From NCBI RefSeq assembly GCF_001721295.1, contig NZ_MDDS01000003.1:1-64000 (forward strand): a DNA stretch of 64,000 nucleotides. Direction: 5' to 3'. The notes under the pieces were generated by a model. The model saw only the letters and a program-made list of their open reading frames with translations. It was not told where the DNA came from and did not search any database. Positions 1 to 8,855 of this stretch are shown here, piece after piece. The position numbers were made by a program, and so were the translations under genes. Source of the DNA: Sphingomonas turrisvirgatae. Lineage in GTDB: Bacteria > Pseudomonadota > Alphaproteobacteria > Sphingomonadales > Sphingomonadaceae. How positions within the stretch are numbered: position 1 is the first letter of the stretch; every line of letters begins with the position of its first letter.

Positions 1-339
1 GCCTGGGCCGCTTCGGCCGGGATCCTCTATCCGCTCGCGGCATCGGCGCTACCGGTGACGAGCCCGCCTGAGCCGGCCCGTGCGCCCTGTCTGACCCGGG
101 CGAACCTGGGTCGCATCGCCGTTGCGGTGATAGGGCGCGGCCAACACTCGATGGCTTGAGGTGGCCAGCACATAGACACCCATGTCGAGCGGCACGGCGA
201 CGATGCCGTGGCCCAGCGCGGCGATGCGACCCAGGTTCGCCCGGGTCAGACAGGGCGCACGGGCCGGCTCAGGCGGGCTCGTCACCGGTAGCGCCGATGC
301 CGCGAGCGGATAGAGGATCCCGGCCGAAGCGGCCCAGGC
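1..339. repeat. perfect 121-bp inverted repeat at the window edge
   Basis: Bases 1-121 are the exact reverse complement of 219-339, with a 97-bp spacer (122-218). The pairing breaks at 122/218, and the outer limit cannot be set because the repeat starts at base 1. The right arm is the normal coding sequence of the membrane-protein gene that spans it. The left arm re-reads the same sequence backwards and ends the reading frame with an arginine-rich tail. A perfect fold-back inside a gene at a sequence edge is typical of an assembly or amplification chimera, though a real inverted duplication cannot be excluded. Confidence 0.95.
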
Positions 340-1590
340 TGCCGCCGTCGCCAGCGGCCGCCCCCGCGCACGGGTTCGCACTACGGCGTAGGCCAGTACC
401 GGAACGGCAAGCGCCGCGCCGAACGGCGCCAGCCGCAGCTGGATGCACGACAGCAGGAACGCGCCGATAAGCAACCCAGCCCAAGCCAGCGCCGCCGCGT
501 CGCGTGGATTTCGCCATGCATTCAGGGTCGCCGCGGCCATTCCGGCCAGCATCAACCCGGCATAGCCGATCACAACCGCCATCGGCGTCTTTAGCAGCGG
601 CTGCGCCTCGGCGACGTGATCGAGCCACAGCGTGCGAAGCAACGGCGAAACCGCGCCATAGGGGCCGGCAAGACAGGCCGGCGCCAGCCACGGTGCGGCG
701 GTGACCAGCATGATGCCCGCGGCGGCCAGCGCCGCCAGGCGGCCGGCCGACGCGCGCGATCCCGGTATGGCGCCAGCCAGCGCCAGCAGCACGCCCGCCA
801 ACATCGTCAGCCATGCGACCGGCGGGGTGAACGTATCGCACAAGCTCGCCGGCCAAACCCCCGGCGCGAGCACCAGCGCCGTCGCCGCCGTGCCGCTTGC
901 CAGCGCCACCCCGGCCGCGATCACTGCCCTGCCCTCGCCTCCAAGCGCCCAGCGCAGGGCCAGCGACGCCAGCACAAGGGCGCACAGCGGCGCGCTCTCC
1001 AGCCCGATGGCCAGGCTCGCGGCGATGGCCAGGCCCGCCACGCCACCGGCGCGGGCCGAGGGGGCGGCAATCATCGCGCGCACGGCAACCAGCAGCAGCA
1101 CGAGCTGCAGCCCATGATGATCGATCCGTCCCGGCATGAAGACCCCTGTCGCCGGATAGGCGAGCGCGCCAAGCAGCAGCGCGACGATTCCCGCCTGCGC
1201 TTGCCCGGACAGCCGCCGCGCAATCCCGGCCAGCAATGTCAGCGTCGCCGCGAACAGCATCGCCGGCCAAGCGATCACCGCCACCAGCTCCGCGCCATGC
1301 CGCCCGCTGATCGGCTCCAGACCCACGATCAACGCCGCCGGCACTAGGTCGGGCAAGCGCGACCAATGCATGGCAAGGCCACTGCCCAGTCGATATTGCG
1401 TGACATTGCCGAACGCCTGCCCGCTGATCCAGTCGCGGATCTGCGCCAGCCGCATCATGTCGTCGGGATCCGGCAGGATCAGCGCCGACAATCGCGCCCA
1501 GTCGGCGATCGTCCAGGCGAGCGTCAGCAGGCCCGCGATCAGGATCGCGAGCGCTTGTTCACGCCAATTGCCTGCACGCGCCGGCCCCAT
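49..1590 (-). CDS. polytopic membrane protein, GT-C/STT3-like, 3' end lost in fold-back
   Basis: A 513-residue frame with about a dozen hydrophobic segments. Early in the protein there is an acidic DPDD motif, then the sequence QYRLGSG and MHWSRLPD, and later a GRIDHHG motif. Acidic residues in the first loop and a DHH motif are reminiscent of GT-C glycosyltransferases of the STT3/oligosaccharyltransferase kind, so a lipid-linked sugar transfer role in the inner membrane is possible but not shown. About 489 residues, through the motif PYHRN, look genuine. The last 24 residues are read from the fold-back repeat and are low-complexity Arg/Gly, so the real C terminus is missing. It follows the lipoprotein gene by 23 bp and is probably cotranscribed with it. 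Confidence 0.55.
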   Translation of the reverse strand: MGPARAGNWREQALAILIAGLLTLAWTIADWARLSALILPDPDDMMRLAQIRDWISGQAFGNVTQYRLGSGLAMHWSRLPDLVPAALIVGLEPISGRHGAELVAVIAWPAMLFAATLTLLAGIARRLSGQAQAGIVALLLGALAYPATGVFMPGRIDHHGLQLVLLLVAVRAMIAAPSARAGGVAGLAIAASLAIGLESAPLCALVLASLALRWALGGEGRAVIAAGVALASGTAATALVLAPGVWPASLCDTFTPPVAWLTMLAGVLLALAGAIPGSRASAGRLAALAAAGIMLVTAAPWLAPACLAGPYGAVSPLLRTLWLDHVAEAQPLLKTPMAVVIGYAGLMLAGMAAATLNAWRNPRDAAALAWAGLLIGAFLLSCIQLRLAPFGAALAVPVLAYAVVRTRARGRPLATAAAWAASAGILYPLAASALPVTSPPEPARAPCLTRANLGRIAALGHGIVAVPLDMGVYVLATSSHRVLAAPYHRNGDATQVRPGQTGRTGRLRRARHR

Positions 1591-1613
1591 GGACCGGCGC
1601 TAGCGCATCATGG

Positions 1614-2252
1614 TTAATTTTGTCGCGGCAAAAGCTGCAATCCGCGCAGCAACGTCTCCAGGTGCGCCCGGCCGAGCCGGCTCCACACATTATACGTACA
1701 TTGCTGGCGATGGATGCGCACATAAGCGAGCGAGTTCTCACCCTGGCCCGTCGAGTTCGCCGCGTGATACGGCTTGGCCCCTTCCAGACCATAGCCGGCA
1801 AAGGACGGCCGCTCGAGCTGGTCGAGTTCCATGCGGTACGGCCACTGCTCCGCCAGCTCGCGTGACTTGGCATAGGGCGGGCCGCGATCGGCTTGGACCA
1901 GGCCCGGTCCGGCTACGCCATATGCGCTGCGCCGATCGGGCAGATCAAACGCCACCGCCCAGCCGCCACTGAACGTCGCCGCGCGTGGCGTGCCATCCGC
2001 GCCACCGACATCGGTAAAGGCCACGGGCGCGCAGGTTTCGCGGTTCTCGGCCTTCCCCCATTGCTGGCGCACAAGGTCCGCCGCGACGAAGCGCGTGGAA
2101 GACGAGGCTGCCGGGGCCGGCGTCGCCGCGACCGTAGAAGTCGGCGTCGCCACCTCACTCGACAGCGTTGGCGTGGCGCTCGGCTGCGGTGCCGGGTCGG
2201 GCGATCCGCAGGCGGCGAGCAACAGGGCGGGCGTCAGGAGATAATGGCGCAT
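1614..2252 (-). CDS. hypothetical lipoprotein
   Basis: A 212-residue protein with a short signal peptide ending in a lipobox (LLAAC, Cys about residue 15), followed by a Pro/Ala/Thr/Ser-rich linker to about residue 50, as expected for a membrane-anchored periplasmic or outer-membrane lipoprotein. The globular part has scattered Trp and Tyr residues and two Cys (in RETCAPV and RQQCTYN) that could form a disulfide. I do not recognise a named family. The gene lies 38 bp downstream of argG on the same strand and 23 bp upstream of the membrane-protein gene. Confidence 0.6.
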   Translation of the reverse strand: MRHYLLTPALLLAACGSPDPAPQPSATPTLSSEVATPTSTVAATPAPAASSSTRFVAADLVRQQWGKAENRETCAPVAFTDVGGADGTPRAATFSGGWAVAFDLPDRRSAYGVAGPGLVQADRGPPYAKSRELAEQWPYRMELDQLERPSFAGYGLEGAKPYHAANSTGQGENSLAYVRIHRQQCTYNVWSRLGRAHLETLLRGLQLLPRQN

Positions 2253-2290
2253 CCCCTCACGACGCCCGCGCGCCGCTTGTGTTCCGCGCT

Positions 2291-3508
2291 TCAGCCCTCG
2301 CGCCGTCCCAGCAGACGCAACCGCAGCGCGTTGAGCTTGATGAACCCGGCCGCGTCGCGCTGGTCGTAAGCGCCCTGGTCGTCTTCGAACGTCACCACCT
2401 TCTCGCTGTAGAGCGAATTGGGCGACTTGCGCCCGACGACGCTGGCGCTGCCCTTGTAGAGCTTGAGCCGCACCGTGCCCGCGACCTTTTCCTGGCTATG
2501 GTCGATCGCCGCCTGCAGCATCTCGCGCTCGGGCGCAAACCAGAAGCCGTTATAGATCAACTCGGCATAGCGCGGCGCGAGTTCATCCTTCAGGTGCGCG
2601 GCGCCACGGTCCAGCGTGATCGATTCAACACCGCGATGCGCGATCGAATAGATCGTGCCGCCCGGCGTCTCGTACATGCCGCGCGACTTCATGCCGACAA
2701 AGCGGTTCTCGACCAGATCGAGCCGGCCGATACCATGCTTGCGGCCAAGCTCGTTAAGCGCGGTGAGCAGCGTCGCCGGCGACATCGCCTCGCCGTTCAG
2801 CGCGACGCCGTCCCCCTTCTCGAAATCGATCGTGATATATTCGGGCGTGTCCGGCGCGTCTTCCGGGTTCACGGTGCGGGAATAGACGTAGTCGGGCACT
2901 TCCTGCCACGGATCCTCCAGCACCTTGCCCTCCGACGAGGTGTGCAGCAGGTTCGCGTCCGTCGAGAAAGGCGACTCGCCGCGCTTGTCCTTGGTCACCA
3001 TGATCTGGTGCGCTTCGGCAAATTCGATCAGCTTGGTGCGGCTGGTCAGGTCCCATTCCCGCCACGGCGCGATGACCTTGATGTCCGGGTTCAGCGCATA
3101 GGCCGACAGTTCGAAACGGACCTGGTCGTTGCCCTTGCCGGTCGCGCCATGGCTCACCGCATCGGCATTCACTTCCTTCGCGATCTCGATCAGTCGCTTG
3201 GAAATCAGCGGCCGCGCGATTGAGGTGCCGAGCAGGTAGGTGCCCTCGTACAACGCGTTGGCGCGCATCATCGGGAACACGAAATCGCGCACGAACTCCT
3301 CGCGCAGATCGTCGATGAAGATATGCTCCGGCTTGACGCCGGCGTTCAGCGCCTTCTGCCGTGCCGGTTCCAGTTCCTCGCCCTGCCCCAGATCGGCGGT
3401 AAAGGTCACGACCTCGCAATTATATTCCTGCTGAAGCCATTTCAGGATCACGCTGGTGTCCAGCCCGCCCGAATAGGCAAGGACGACGCGGTTGATCTGA
3501 TCGGCCAT
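2291..3508 (-). CDS. argG: argininosuccinate synthase
   Basis: Catalyses ATP-dependent joining of citrulline and aspartate to argininosuccinate in arginine biosynthesis, in the cytoplasm. The 405-residue length is normal for the family. The N-terminal PP-loop reads AYSGGLDTS (about residues 10-18), and the conserved [15 protein letters not shown] and [12 protein letters not shown] segments are present. The ATG start immediately precedes the first beta strand of the nucleotide-binding domain ([15 protein letters not shown]), as is usual. The gene begins an apparent minus-strand group with the lipoprotein and membrane-protein genes, which have no obvious link to arginine synthesis. No arginine-specific operator was recognised in the 190-bp upstream gap. 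Confidence 0.97.
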   Translation of the reverse strand: MADQINRVVLAYSGGLDTSVILKWLQQEYNCEVVTFTADLGQGEELEPARQKALNAGVKPEHIFIDDLREEFVRDFVFPMMRANALYEGTYLLGTSIARPLISKRLIEIAKEVNADAVSHGATGKGNDQVRFELSAYALNPDIKVIAPWREWDLTSRTKLIEFAEAHQIMVTKDKRGESPFSTDANLLHTSSEGKVLEDPWQEVPDYVYSRTVNPEDAPDTPEYITIDFEKGDGVALNGEAMSPATLLTALNELGRKHGIGRLDLVENRFVGMKSRGMYETPGGTIYSIAHRGVESITLDRGAAHLKDELAPRYAELIYNGFWFAPEREMLQAAIDHSQEKVAGTVRLKLYKGSASVVGRKSPNSLYSEKVVTFEDDQGAYDQRDAAGFIKLNALRLRLLGRREG

Positions 3509-3699
3509 CGTAACATCAGCTCCAGAGGAAAAGTCGCGCGCGCTCTAGGCCTGTGTGGACGCAGGTGCAACATTGGCGGTCGCTTGACGATCCTCGCTCC
3601 CGCGCAGAGCCCGCAAAGGGTCACCAGCAAGACCCCGCGATGCGCCCCGCTTTCGTCGCAGCGCATCCATGTTAGGATGCGAGCCAGCGGAGAACCGTC

Positions 3700-4122
3700 A
3701 TGGCCGAACTCAAGACCCAGCCAAGCGCAACCAGCGTCGCCGCCTTTCTCGACGCGGTCGAGCCGCCGCAGCGGCAGGCGGATGGCAGAACCGTCTGTCA
3801 CCTCCTCCAGCGCATCACGGGCGAGGAACCGCGCATGTGGGGACCCTCGATCGTCGGCTTCGGCAGCTACAGCTATACGTATGACAGCGGCCGTTCGGGG
3901 ACGATGTGCCGGCTCGGCTTCTCGCCGCGCAAGGCCAATCTGGTCTTGTACGTACTGAGCGGTCGCGATGGCGAGGCCGACAAGCTCGCACGGCTCGGCA
4001 AGCACAAGACCGGCGCCTCATGCCTATACATCAACAAGCTCGCCGACATCGACCTGGCCGTGCTCGAAGCGATCGCTCGCGATTCGCTGGCCGAGATGAA
4101 CCGCAGATATCCGCCCGCCTGA
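3700..4122 (+). CDS. DUF1801 domain protein
   Basis: A 140-residue cytoplasmic protein. The conserved order MWGPSIVGFG, a Tyr-rich strand, GFSPRKANLVLYV, LGKHKTGASCLYINKL and ADIDLAVLEAI matches the DUF1801 family (YdhG-like), whose biochemical role is unknown. A GGAG ribosome-binding site lies about 7 bases before the ATG. The gene stands alone between divergent argG and the next plus-strand gene. Confidence 0.8.
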   Translation: MAELKTQPSATSVAAFLDAVEPPQRQADGRTVCHLLQRITGEEPRMWGPSIVGFGSYSYTYDSGRSGTMCRLGFSPRKANLVLYVLSGRDGEADKLARLGKHKTGASCLYINKLADIDLAVLEAIARDSLAEMNRRYPPA

Positions 4123-4189
4123 CGTGGCAATGCGATATCTCGTCGCCACGCCCCATTGCCGCCACGCTTCACATGGAAGATAGGGCGGT

Positions 4190-4882
4190 ATGACAAATTT
4201 ACGACAGGCGCCCGCCGCGCTGGATCGAATCCAGCAGAACTGGCTTGCGGCGCGCGAACGGCAACTGCTCAACTGGCTCTGCGCGCACATGCCCGCGTCG
4301 GTCACCCCGGACAAGCTGACGATCCTCGGCATGATCGGCGCAGCGATGATCTTCGCGGGCTATGTCGCCAGCAATCTGTCGCCGATGTGGCTGATCCTCG
4401 CCATCGTCGGCTATGCTGTGCAATGGTTCGGCGACTCGCTCGACGGCAGCTTGGCCCGGTTCCGCCGGATCGAGCGGCCATCCTATGGCTATTTCATCGA
4501 TCACAGCTGCGATGGCCTTGCCAATCTGCTGATCGTCGCGGGCATTGGATTGAGCCCGTTCGTGACGATGGACGTCGCGATGATCGCGCTGGCCGGCTAT
4601 CTTCTCATGTCGATCCACACCTTTCTCTCGGCTCGCGTCGTGGGAGAGCTTCGCCTGTCATATATGGCGGCGGGGCCGACCGAGCTGCGGTTGGTGCTGA
4701 TCGGCATGACGGTGATGATGATGGTGCTGGGGTCCGGGCGCGGACTGTTCGGTGAATGGTCCGGCTTCGACATTCTGGTCGGTGCGATCGGGGGCGCGCT
4801 GATCCTGCTCTTCGTCGGCCAGACGCTGATCACCGGACGCAAATTGGCGGCGCTCGAGGCGCAGCCGCCGTTCAACCGCTAG
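4190..4882 (+). CDS. CDP-alcohol phosphatidyltransferase family protein
   Basis: An integral membrane enzyme expected to transfer a CDP-activated phosphatidyl group to an alcohol in phospholipid synthesis. The family signature D-G-x2-A-R-x8-G-x3-D-x3-D is visible as DGSLARF followed by YGYFIDHSCD (about residues 86-111), with five or six hydrophobic segments over 230 residues. The acceptor alcohol cannot be told from sequence: the N terminus (DKLTILGMIGA) is typical of the family but not of a named PgsA, PssA or Pcs. It lies 67 bp after the DUF1801 gene and 27 bp before the EF-hand gene. Confidence 0.85.
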   Translation: MTNLRQAPAALDRIQQNWLAARERQLLNWLCAHMPASVTPDKLTILGMIGAAMIFAGYVASNLSPMWLILAIVGYAVQWFGDSLDGSLARFRRIERPSYGYFIDHSCDGLANLLIVAGIGLSPFVTMDVAMIALAGYLLMSIHTFLSARVVGELRLSYMAAGPTELRLVLIGMTVMMMVLGSGRGLFGEWSGFDILVGAIGGALILLFVGQTLITGRKLAALEAQPPFNR

Positions 4883-4909
4883 TCAGCTCGATCCTGCGAT
4901 AGCTCGCCC

Positions 4910-5272
4910 ATGATCCTCGCGCTTCTCCTCGCTCAGGCGATGGGCGTCGCCCCCGGTCCGCTGCCAGCGGCCGAGGCCGACCGCCGTGTCGCCGAACGTT
5001 TCGCCGACCTCGACCTCAACGAAGACGGCGCGATCGAACGCGACGAGGTCCGTGCGCGCTTTGATCTGGAAGCGAGCGCGGACGCCGTGCTCGCCGCACC
5101 GCAAAAGAAGAAGGCGACCGACCCGCGCGCTGCGATCGGTGCCCGCCTGCCCGACCATGCCCGCGCGGATGCGTGGTTTGCGGCGGCCGACCGCGACCGC
5201 GACGGTAAGGTCAGCCGCGCCGAACTCGCCGCGACGATCAGCGCGGACCGCCAGCAGCTACCCCCGCAATAG
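4910..5272 (+). CDS. secreted EF-hand protein
   Basis: A 120-residue protein with a short signal-like N terminus (MILALLLAQAMGVAPG) and two EF-hand loops: DLDLNEDGAIERDE near residues 34-47 and AADRDRDGKVSRAE near residues 92-105. Each loop has the Asp/Asn-x-Asp-x-Asp/Gly-x-Ile/Val pattern that binds calcium. The two are separated by a basic linker (PQKKKATD). The role is unknown, probably a periplasmic calcium-binding or sensing protein. The stop codon overlaps the 3' end of the convergent cfa gene by 15 bp. Confidence 0.75.
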   Translation: MILALLLAQAMGVAPGPLPAAEADRRVAERFADLDLNEDGAIERDEVRARFDLEASADAVLAAPQKKKATDPRAAIGARLPDHARADAWFAAADRDRDGKVSRAELAATISADRQQLPPQ

Positions 5273-6484
5273 CTGCTCGGCCTGCGCCATGTAGTCGCGC
5301 GTGATCGGAAGCTCGCTGCGGGAACGCGAGAATTGCAGCTGGTAATTGACCAGCCCGCCATTGCGGAACGCCGTCAGCGATCCCGCGAGGTAGAAGGTCC
5401 ACATGTTGAAGAACCGCTCGTCATACAGCGCGACGATCTGCTCTCGCGCCGCCACTGCGCGATCGTACCAGGCCTGCAGCGTATAGGCATAGTGCAGCCG
5501 CAGCACCTCGACATCGGTCAGGAACAGCCGCAGCCCTTCATAGCCTTGCGCGATCTCGGACAGCGCAGGGATATAGCCGCCGGGAAAGATGTACTTGGCG
5601 GTGAACGCGTCGGTCACCCCCGGCTTGCCCAGTCGCCCGATGGTGTGCAGCAGCATCACGCCATCAGCGGCCAGCAACTCGCGGCACTTGCGGAAAAAGG
5701 TGCGGTAATGCGCCGTCCCGACATGTTCGAACATGCCGACCGACACGATCCGGTCGAACGGGCCGGTGACATGGCGATAGTCGATCAGGTCGAACTTCAC
5801 CCGATCGGCCACCCCGGCTGCTTCCGCTCGCTCGCGCGCGATCTTCAGCTGCTCTTCGGACAGCGTGATGCCCAGCACGTCGGCGCCCGTCTTCTCGTGG
5901 ATGTACAGCGCCATGCCGCCCCAGCCGCAGCCGATGTCGAGCACGCGCATCCCCGGCCGGATCGCCAGCTTGGCGACGATATGCGCCTTCTTGTCAGCCT
6001 GCGCCTGTTCCAGCGTGTTCGCCGGATCGGTGAAGTACGCCATCGAATATTGGCGGTCGGCGTCGAGGAACAGGTCGTACAGCGTCGCCGACAGGTCGTA
6101 ATGATGCGCGACGTTGCGCTTCGACCGGCGCGCCATGTTGATCCGGTCGATGCGATAGCGAACATTGTCGAACCCGCGCTTCAACAACCCTGGATCGAGA
6201 TTGCCGGTCGCCGCTTCCCATTTGTTGTTGCTGGTCAACAGGTTCAGCAGCGCCAGGATGTCGCCCTGCTCGATCACGAGGCGCCCGTCCATGAACGCCT
6301 CCCCCGCGCCCAGCGCCGGGTCGAGCAGGATTGCGCGTTCCGCCGCCCAGCTGGCAAAGCGGATCGTGACCGGCGCTAGGTCGGGATCGGGCGATCCGAA
6401 CAGCCGCGCGGTGCCGTCGGGGTGGATGACCGTGAGCTCGCCGCGTTTGACGGCTCGGCTCAGGAACATGTCGATCATAGCCAT
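5258..6484 (-). CDS. cfa: cyclopropane-fatty-acyl-phospholipid synthase
   Basis: A SAM-dependent enzyme that methylenates unsaturated acyl chains of membrane phospholipids. The 408 residues comprise an N-terminal lipid-binding region (to about residue 130) and a class I methyltransferase domain with motif I VLDIGCGWGGMA (about residues 197-208). Typical family blocks are NVAHHYDLS, QYSMAYF, SVGMFEHVG, and IFPGGYIPALSE. The chosen ATG (6484) is two codons before a second in-frame ATG (6478). It lies 46 bp downstream of the molybdopterin oxidoreductase gene on the same strand, so it may be the last member of that operon. Confidence 0.92.
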   Translation of the reverse strand: MAMIDMFLSRAVKRGELTVIHPDGTARLFGSPDPDLAPVTIRFASWAAERAILLDPALGAGEAFMDGRLVIEQGDILALLNLLTSNNKWEAATGNLDPGLLKRGFDNVRYRIDRINMARRSKRNVAHHYDLSATLYDLFLDADRQYSMAYFTDPANTLEQAQADKKAHIVAKLAIRPGMRVLDIGCGWGGMALYIHEKTGADVLGITLSEEQLKIARERAEAAGVADRVKFDLIDYRHVTGPFDRIVSVGMFEHVGTAHYRTFFRKCRELLAADGVMLLHTIGRLGKPGVTDAFTAKYIFPGGYIPALSEIAQGYEGLRLFLTDVEVLRLHYAYTLQAWYDRAVAAREQIVALYDERFFNMWTFYLAGSLTAFRNGGLVNYQLQFSRSRSELPITRDYMAQAEQLLRG

Positions 6485-6530
6485 GGCGACAGGACCTACC
6501 CGCCCCGGTCAGCTTCGCAAGCGCAATATG

Positions 6531-7295
6531 TCAGATGCCGCCATACCATTCATAGCCGGCTGCATCCTCCCACAGCCCGCCCTTGCCGCCATACACGCCG
6601 TCGAGCGACGCAACCGCCTCTACCGCCATGATATATTTCGCGTGCTTGTAGCCCAGCTGCCGCTCGACGCGCAGCCGCAGCGGCGCCCCGTGCGCCACCG
6701 GCAGCGTGCGGTTGTTCATCGCCCAGGCCAGGATGGTCTGCGGGTGAAAGGCATCGATCAGGTCGATCGATTCGTAATACGGCCGCCCGATCAGCGTATC
6801 GGCGCAGTGGAAGACCAGGTAGCGGGCCGTGTCCCGCAGTCCGGCGAGCCGCAGCACGGTCGACAATTGCGGGCCGTGCCATTTGCCGATCGCGCTCCAC
6901 CCCTCGACGCAATCGTGCCGCGTGATCTGCACGCGTTGCGGCAGGCTGCGCAAATTGGCCAGTGACAGGCTGAGCGGCCGCTGCACCAGGCCATTCACCG
7001 TCAACCGCCAGTCGGCGAAATTTCCCGCCATCAGCCGCGCATAGGCTTCGCTCCCCGGCCTGCTAGTCCCGTTCGAGCGGAAACGCGGCGACATCTGCGT
7101 CTCGCTATATTCGGGCGCCAGCGCATGGCGGTCGGTAATCAGCCGCTGCAGGCTGCGATGCACCGCCTCGGCCTTGAACAGCACGTCGCGCCCCGCCTCG
7201 CTCCGCCCGATCGCGTCGCAGCCGGCCAGCAGCCCGCCCGCGCGGGTGACGAGCGGGTGGGGGGGGGTGAGCAGCGTCTTTGGGGCCCCCGCCAC
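6531..7295 (-). CDS. molybdopterin-dependent oxidoreductase, sulfite oxidase family (N terminus uncertain)
   Basis: Resembles the catalytic domain of the sulfite oxidase/YedY superfamily. A conserved Cys in TRHDCVEGWSAIGKW is placed to ligate molybdenum, followed by FHCADTL, ESIDLIDAFHPQTILAW, GAPLRLRVERQLGYKHAKY and a C-terminal GGLWED block. The N terminus has an Arg before a short hydrophobic stretch and a Cys (TRAGGLLAGCD), like a damaged Tat or lipoprotein signal. The only nearby start is a GTG at 7295, lying inside the upstream cytochrome b frame (157-bp overlap). One extra base in the G/C homopolymers at 7282-7290 or 7259-7267 would fuse the two frames. The neighbours suggest electrons pass to the cytochrome b; the substrate is unknown, with sulfite or oxidised methionine as candidates. 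Confidence 0.8.
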   Translation of the reverse strand: MAGAPKTLLTPPHPLVTRAGGLLAGCDAIGRSEAGRDVLFKAEAVHRSLQRLITDRHALAPEYSETQMSPRFRSNGTSRPGSEAYARLMAGNFADWRLTVNGLVQRPLSLSLANLRSLPQRVQITRHDCVEGWSAIGKWHGPQLSTVLRLAGLRDTARYLVFHCADTLIGRPYYESIDLIDAFHPQTILAWAMNNRTLPVAHGAPLRLRVERQLGYKHAKYIMAVEAVASLDGVYGGKGGLWEDAAGYEWYGGI

Positions 7296-8035
7296 TTGCC
7301 GGTGATCATCGACCGCACCTCATTGATCGGCCCGGCAAGGATGACCAGCGCCAGATGCACGATCGTGAACACCGCAAGCAGCATTGCGACGATGAAATGC
7401 ACCGATCGCGCGCTCTGCCGTCCGCCGAACACATCCAGCAGCCACGGCCACGCCGCGTTCATCCCCGGCGACATGGCGAGGCCGGTGAAGATCACAAGCG
7501 GCAGCAGGATGAAGATCACCGCGACGTAGCTCAGCTTCTGGAAGATGTTGTACGCGCGCGGATCGGCGGGGTCGTGGAATTCCAGCCGGGCGTGCGCCTT
7601 CGCGTCGGCAATCAGCCGCGCGGCACGCAACTCGTCTGCACGGATCCGCAGGTCGCGCTGAAAATGCCGGTCGATCAGGCTCGCGATCATGTAGCCCAGC
7701 AGCGCGAACGCCAGCACCAGCGCAAAGAACAGGTGCCAGCGCCGCGCCAGCGCCAGATTGTAATTGCTCGGGATCGTCAGCCAGCCCGGCACGCGCGCAT
7801 CGTCGAACAGCCAGATCAGCTTGAACCAGGGCTGGTCGAAGTTCGCGCCATATTCGCCCCAATACAGCTGCCCATGCGCGTTCAGGATCATGAGCCCGCT
7901 GCCCAGCAGCACGATCACGCTGACCGCACTCACCCAATGCCAGATACGCGTGGTCAGCGCGTGGCGTGTAATGGGCGGAGCGGCCACTGCACCGCCCTCC
8001 GGCGAACCCGGCTCCTGATCCGATCGCTCATGCAT
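7139..8035 (-). CDS. cytochrome b/b6 (b561-type) membrane subunit, frameshifted tail
   Basis: A four-helix di-heme cytochrome b of the bacterial b561/Ni-Fe-hydrogenase subunit type. Histidines in helices (TRIWHWVSA, RWHLFFALV, HFIVAMLL, FTIVHLALV) can ligate heme. It probably passes electrons between the quinone pool and the periplasmic molybdoenzyme encoded next. The frame gives 298 residues, but sequence after about residue 248 (MITGKWRG) turns into low-complexity Arg/Pro/Ser that overlaps the oxidoreductase frame, so the last 50 residues are probably not real. The start overlaps the end of the TSUP transporter gene by 8 bp, a sign of translational coupling. Confidence 0.8.
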   Translation of the reverse strand: MHERSDQEPGSPEGGAVAAPPITRHALTTRIWHWVSAVSVIVLLGSGLMILNAHGQLYWGEYGANFDQPWFKLIWLFDDARVPGWLTIPSNYNLALARRWHLFFALVLAFALLGYMIASLIDRHFQRDLRIRADELRAARLIADAKAHARLEFHDPADPRAYNIFQKLSYVAVIFILLPLVIFTGLAMSPGMNAAWPWLLDVFGGRQSARSVHFIVAMLLAVFTIVHLALVILAGPINEVRSMITGKWRGPQRRCSPPPTRSSPARAGCWPAATRSGGARRGATCCSRPRRCIAACSG

Positions 8036-8786
8036 AGGCTCTCACGAAGAACACCATCGTCGTCGCGCCGGTGACAAGCAAGGTCCATGTGCGCACCGCA
8101 CCGGCTGACAACCGCTTGCCGATCCATGCGCCCAGCCATCCGCCGAACACGGCGCCCGTCGCCATGGCAAGGCACAGCGGCCAGGCGATCATGCCAAAGG
8201 CGGCGAAGATCATCGAGGCTGCCAGATTGGCGACGAACAGCATCAGCGTGCGGATCGCGAACAGCCGCCGCGGCTCCATATTCGCCAGCAGGCCATAGAC
8301 CGCGGTCAGGATCATGCCGACGCCACCGCCGAAATAGCCGCCATAGACGCCCAGCAACGATTGCGCGACGACCAGGGTCGGCCGACCGATCGCCACGCGC
8401 GCATGCAGCCAGTCGGCCGCGCGCCGGCCGAGCAGCATGACGACGAACGCGAACAGCAACAGCCACGGCACGAACGCATCGAACAGGTCGCTCGGCGTCA
8501 GCACCAGCAGCGTGCTGCCCACCAGCCCCGCGAAAAAGGTGATCGTCGCCAGGCTGGCCACCGACAATCCGGCGACGGGCGCAAGCTCCTTGCGAAAGCT
8601 CCACGCGCTCGCCCCCGCGCCCGGCATCACCGCCGCGTTCGATGTCGCATTGGCGATGTTCGCCGGCAGGCCGAGCGCGATGAGCACTGGAAAGGTGGCG
8701 AAACTACCGCCGCCCGCCAGCCCGTTCATCGCGCCGCCGGCCAGTCCGGACACCGCCGCCAGGGCCAGGGTGGAAATGTCGAGCAT
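8028..8786 (-). CDS. TSUP (TauE/SafE) family anion permease
   Basis: A 252-residue polytopic membrane protein of the sulfite exporter TauE/SafE family. It has the glycine-rich N-terminal helix GLAGGAMNGLAGGGSFATFPVL, the NATSNAAVMPGA motif and the repeat motif GVYGGYFGGGVGMIL near residue 145. Family members export sulfite, sulfoacetate or related organosulfur anions across the inner membrane. It is first in a minus-strand operon with the cytochrome b and the sulfite-oxidase-family enzyme, which supports an oxyanion role. Substrate assignment remains inference. Confidence 0.85.
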   Translation of the reverse strand: MLDISTLALAAVSGLAGGAMNGLAGGGSFATFPVLIALGLPANIANATSNAAVMPGAGASAWSFRKELAPVAGLSVASLATITFFAGLVGSTLLVLTPSDLFDAFVPWLLLFAFVVMLLGRRAADWLHARVAIGRPTLVVAQSLLGVYGGYFGGGVGMILTAVYGLLANMEPRRLFAIRTLMLFVANLAASMIFAAFGMIAWPLCLAMATGAVFGGWLGAWIGKRLSAGAVRTWTLLVTGATTMVFFVRAYA

Positions 8787-8855
8787 CCCGCTCCCTCGCC
8801 TACCCGGCGCGGCCTGTCCAGCATTGCGGCCCCGGACGACCGCAGGGACGATGGC

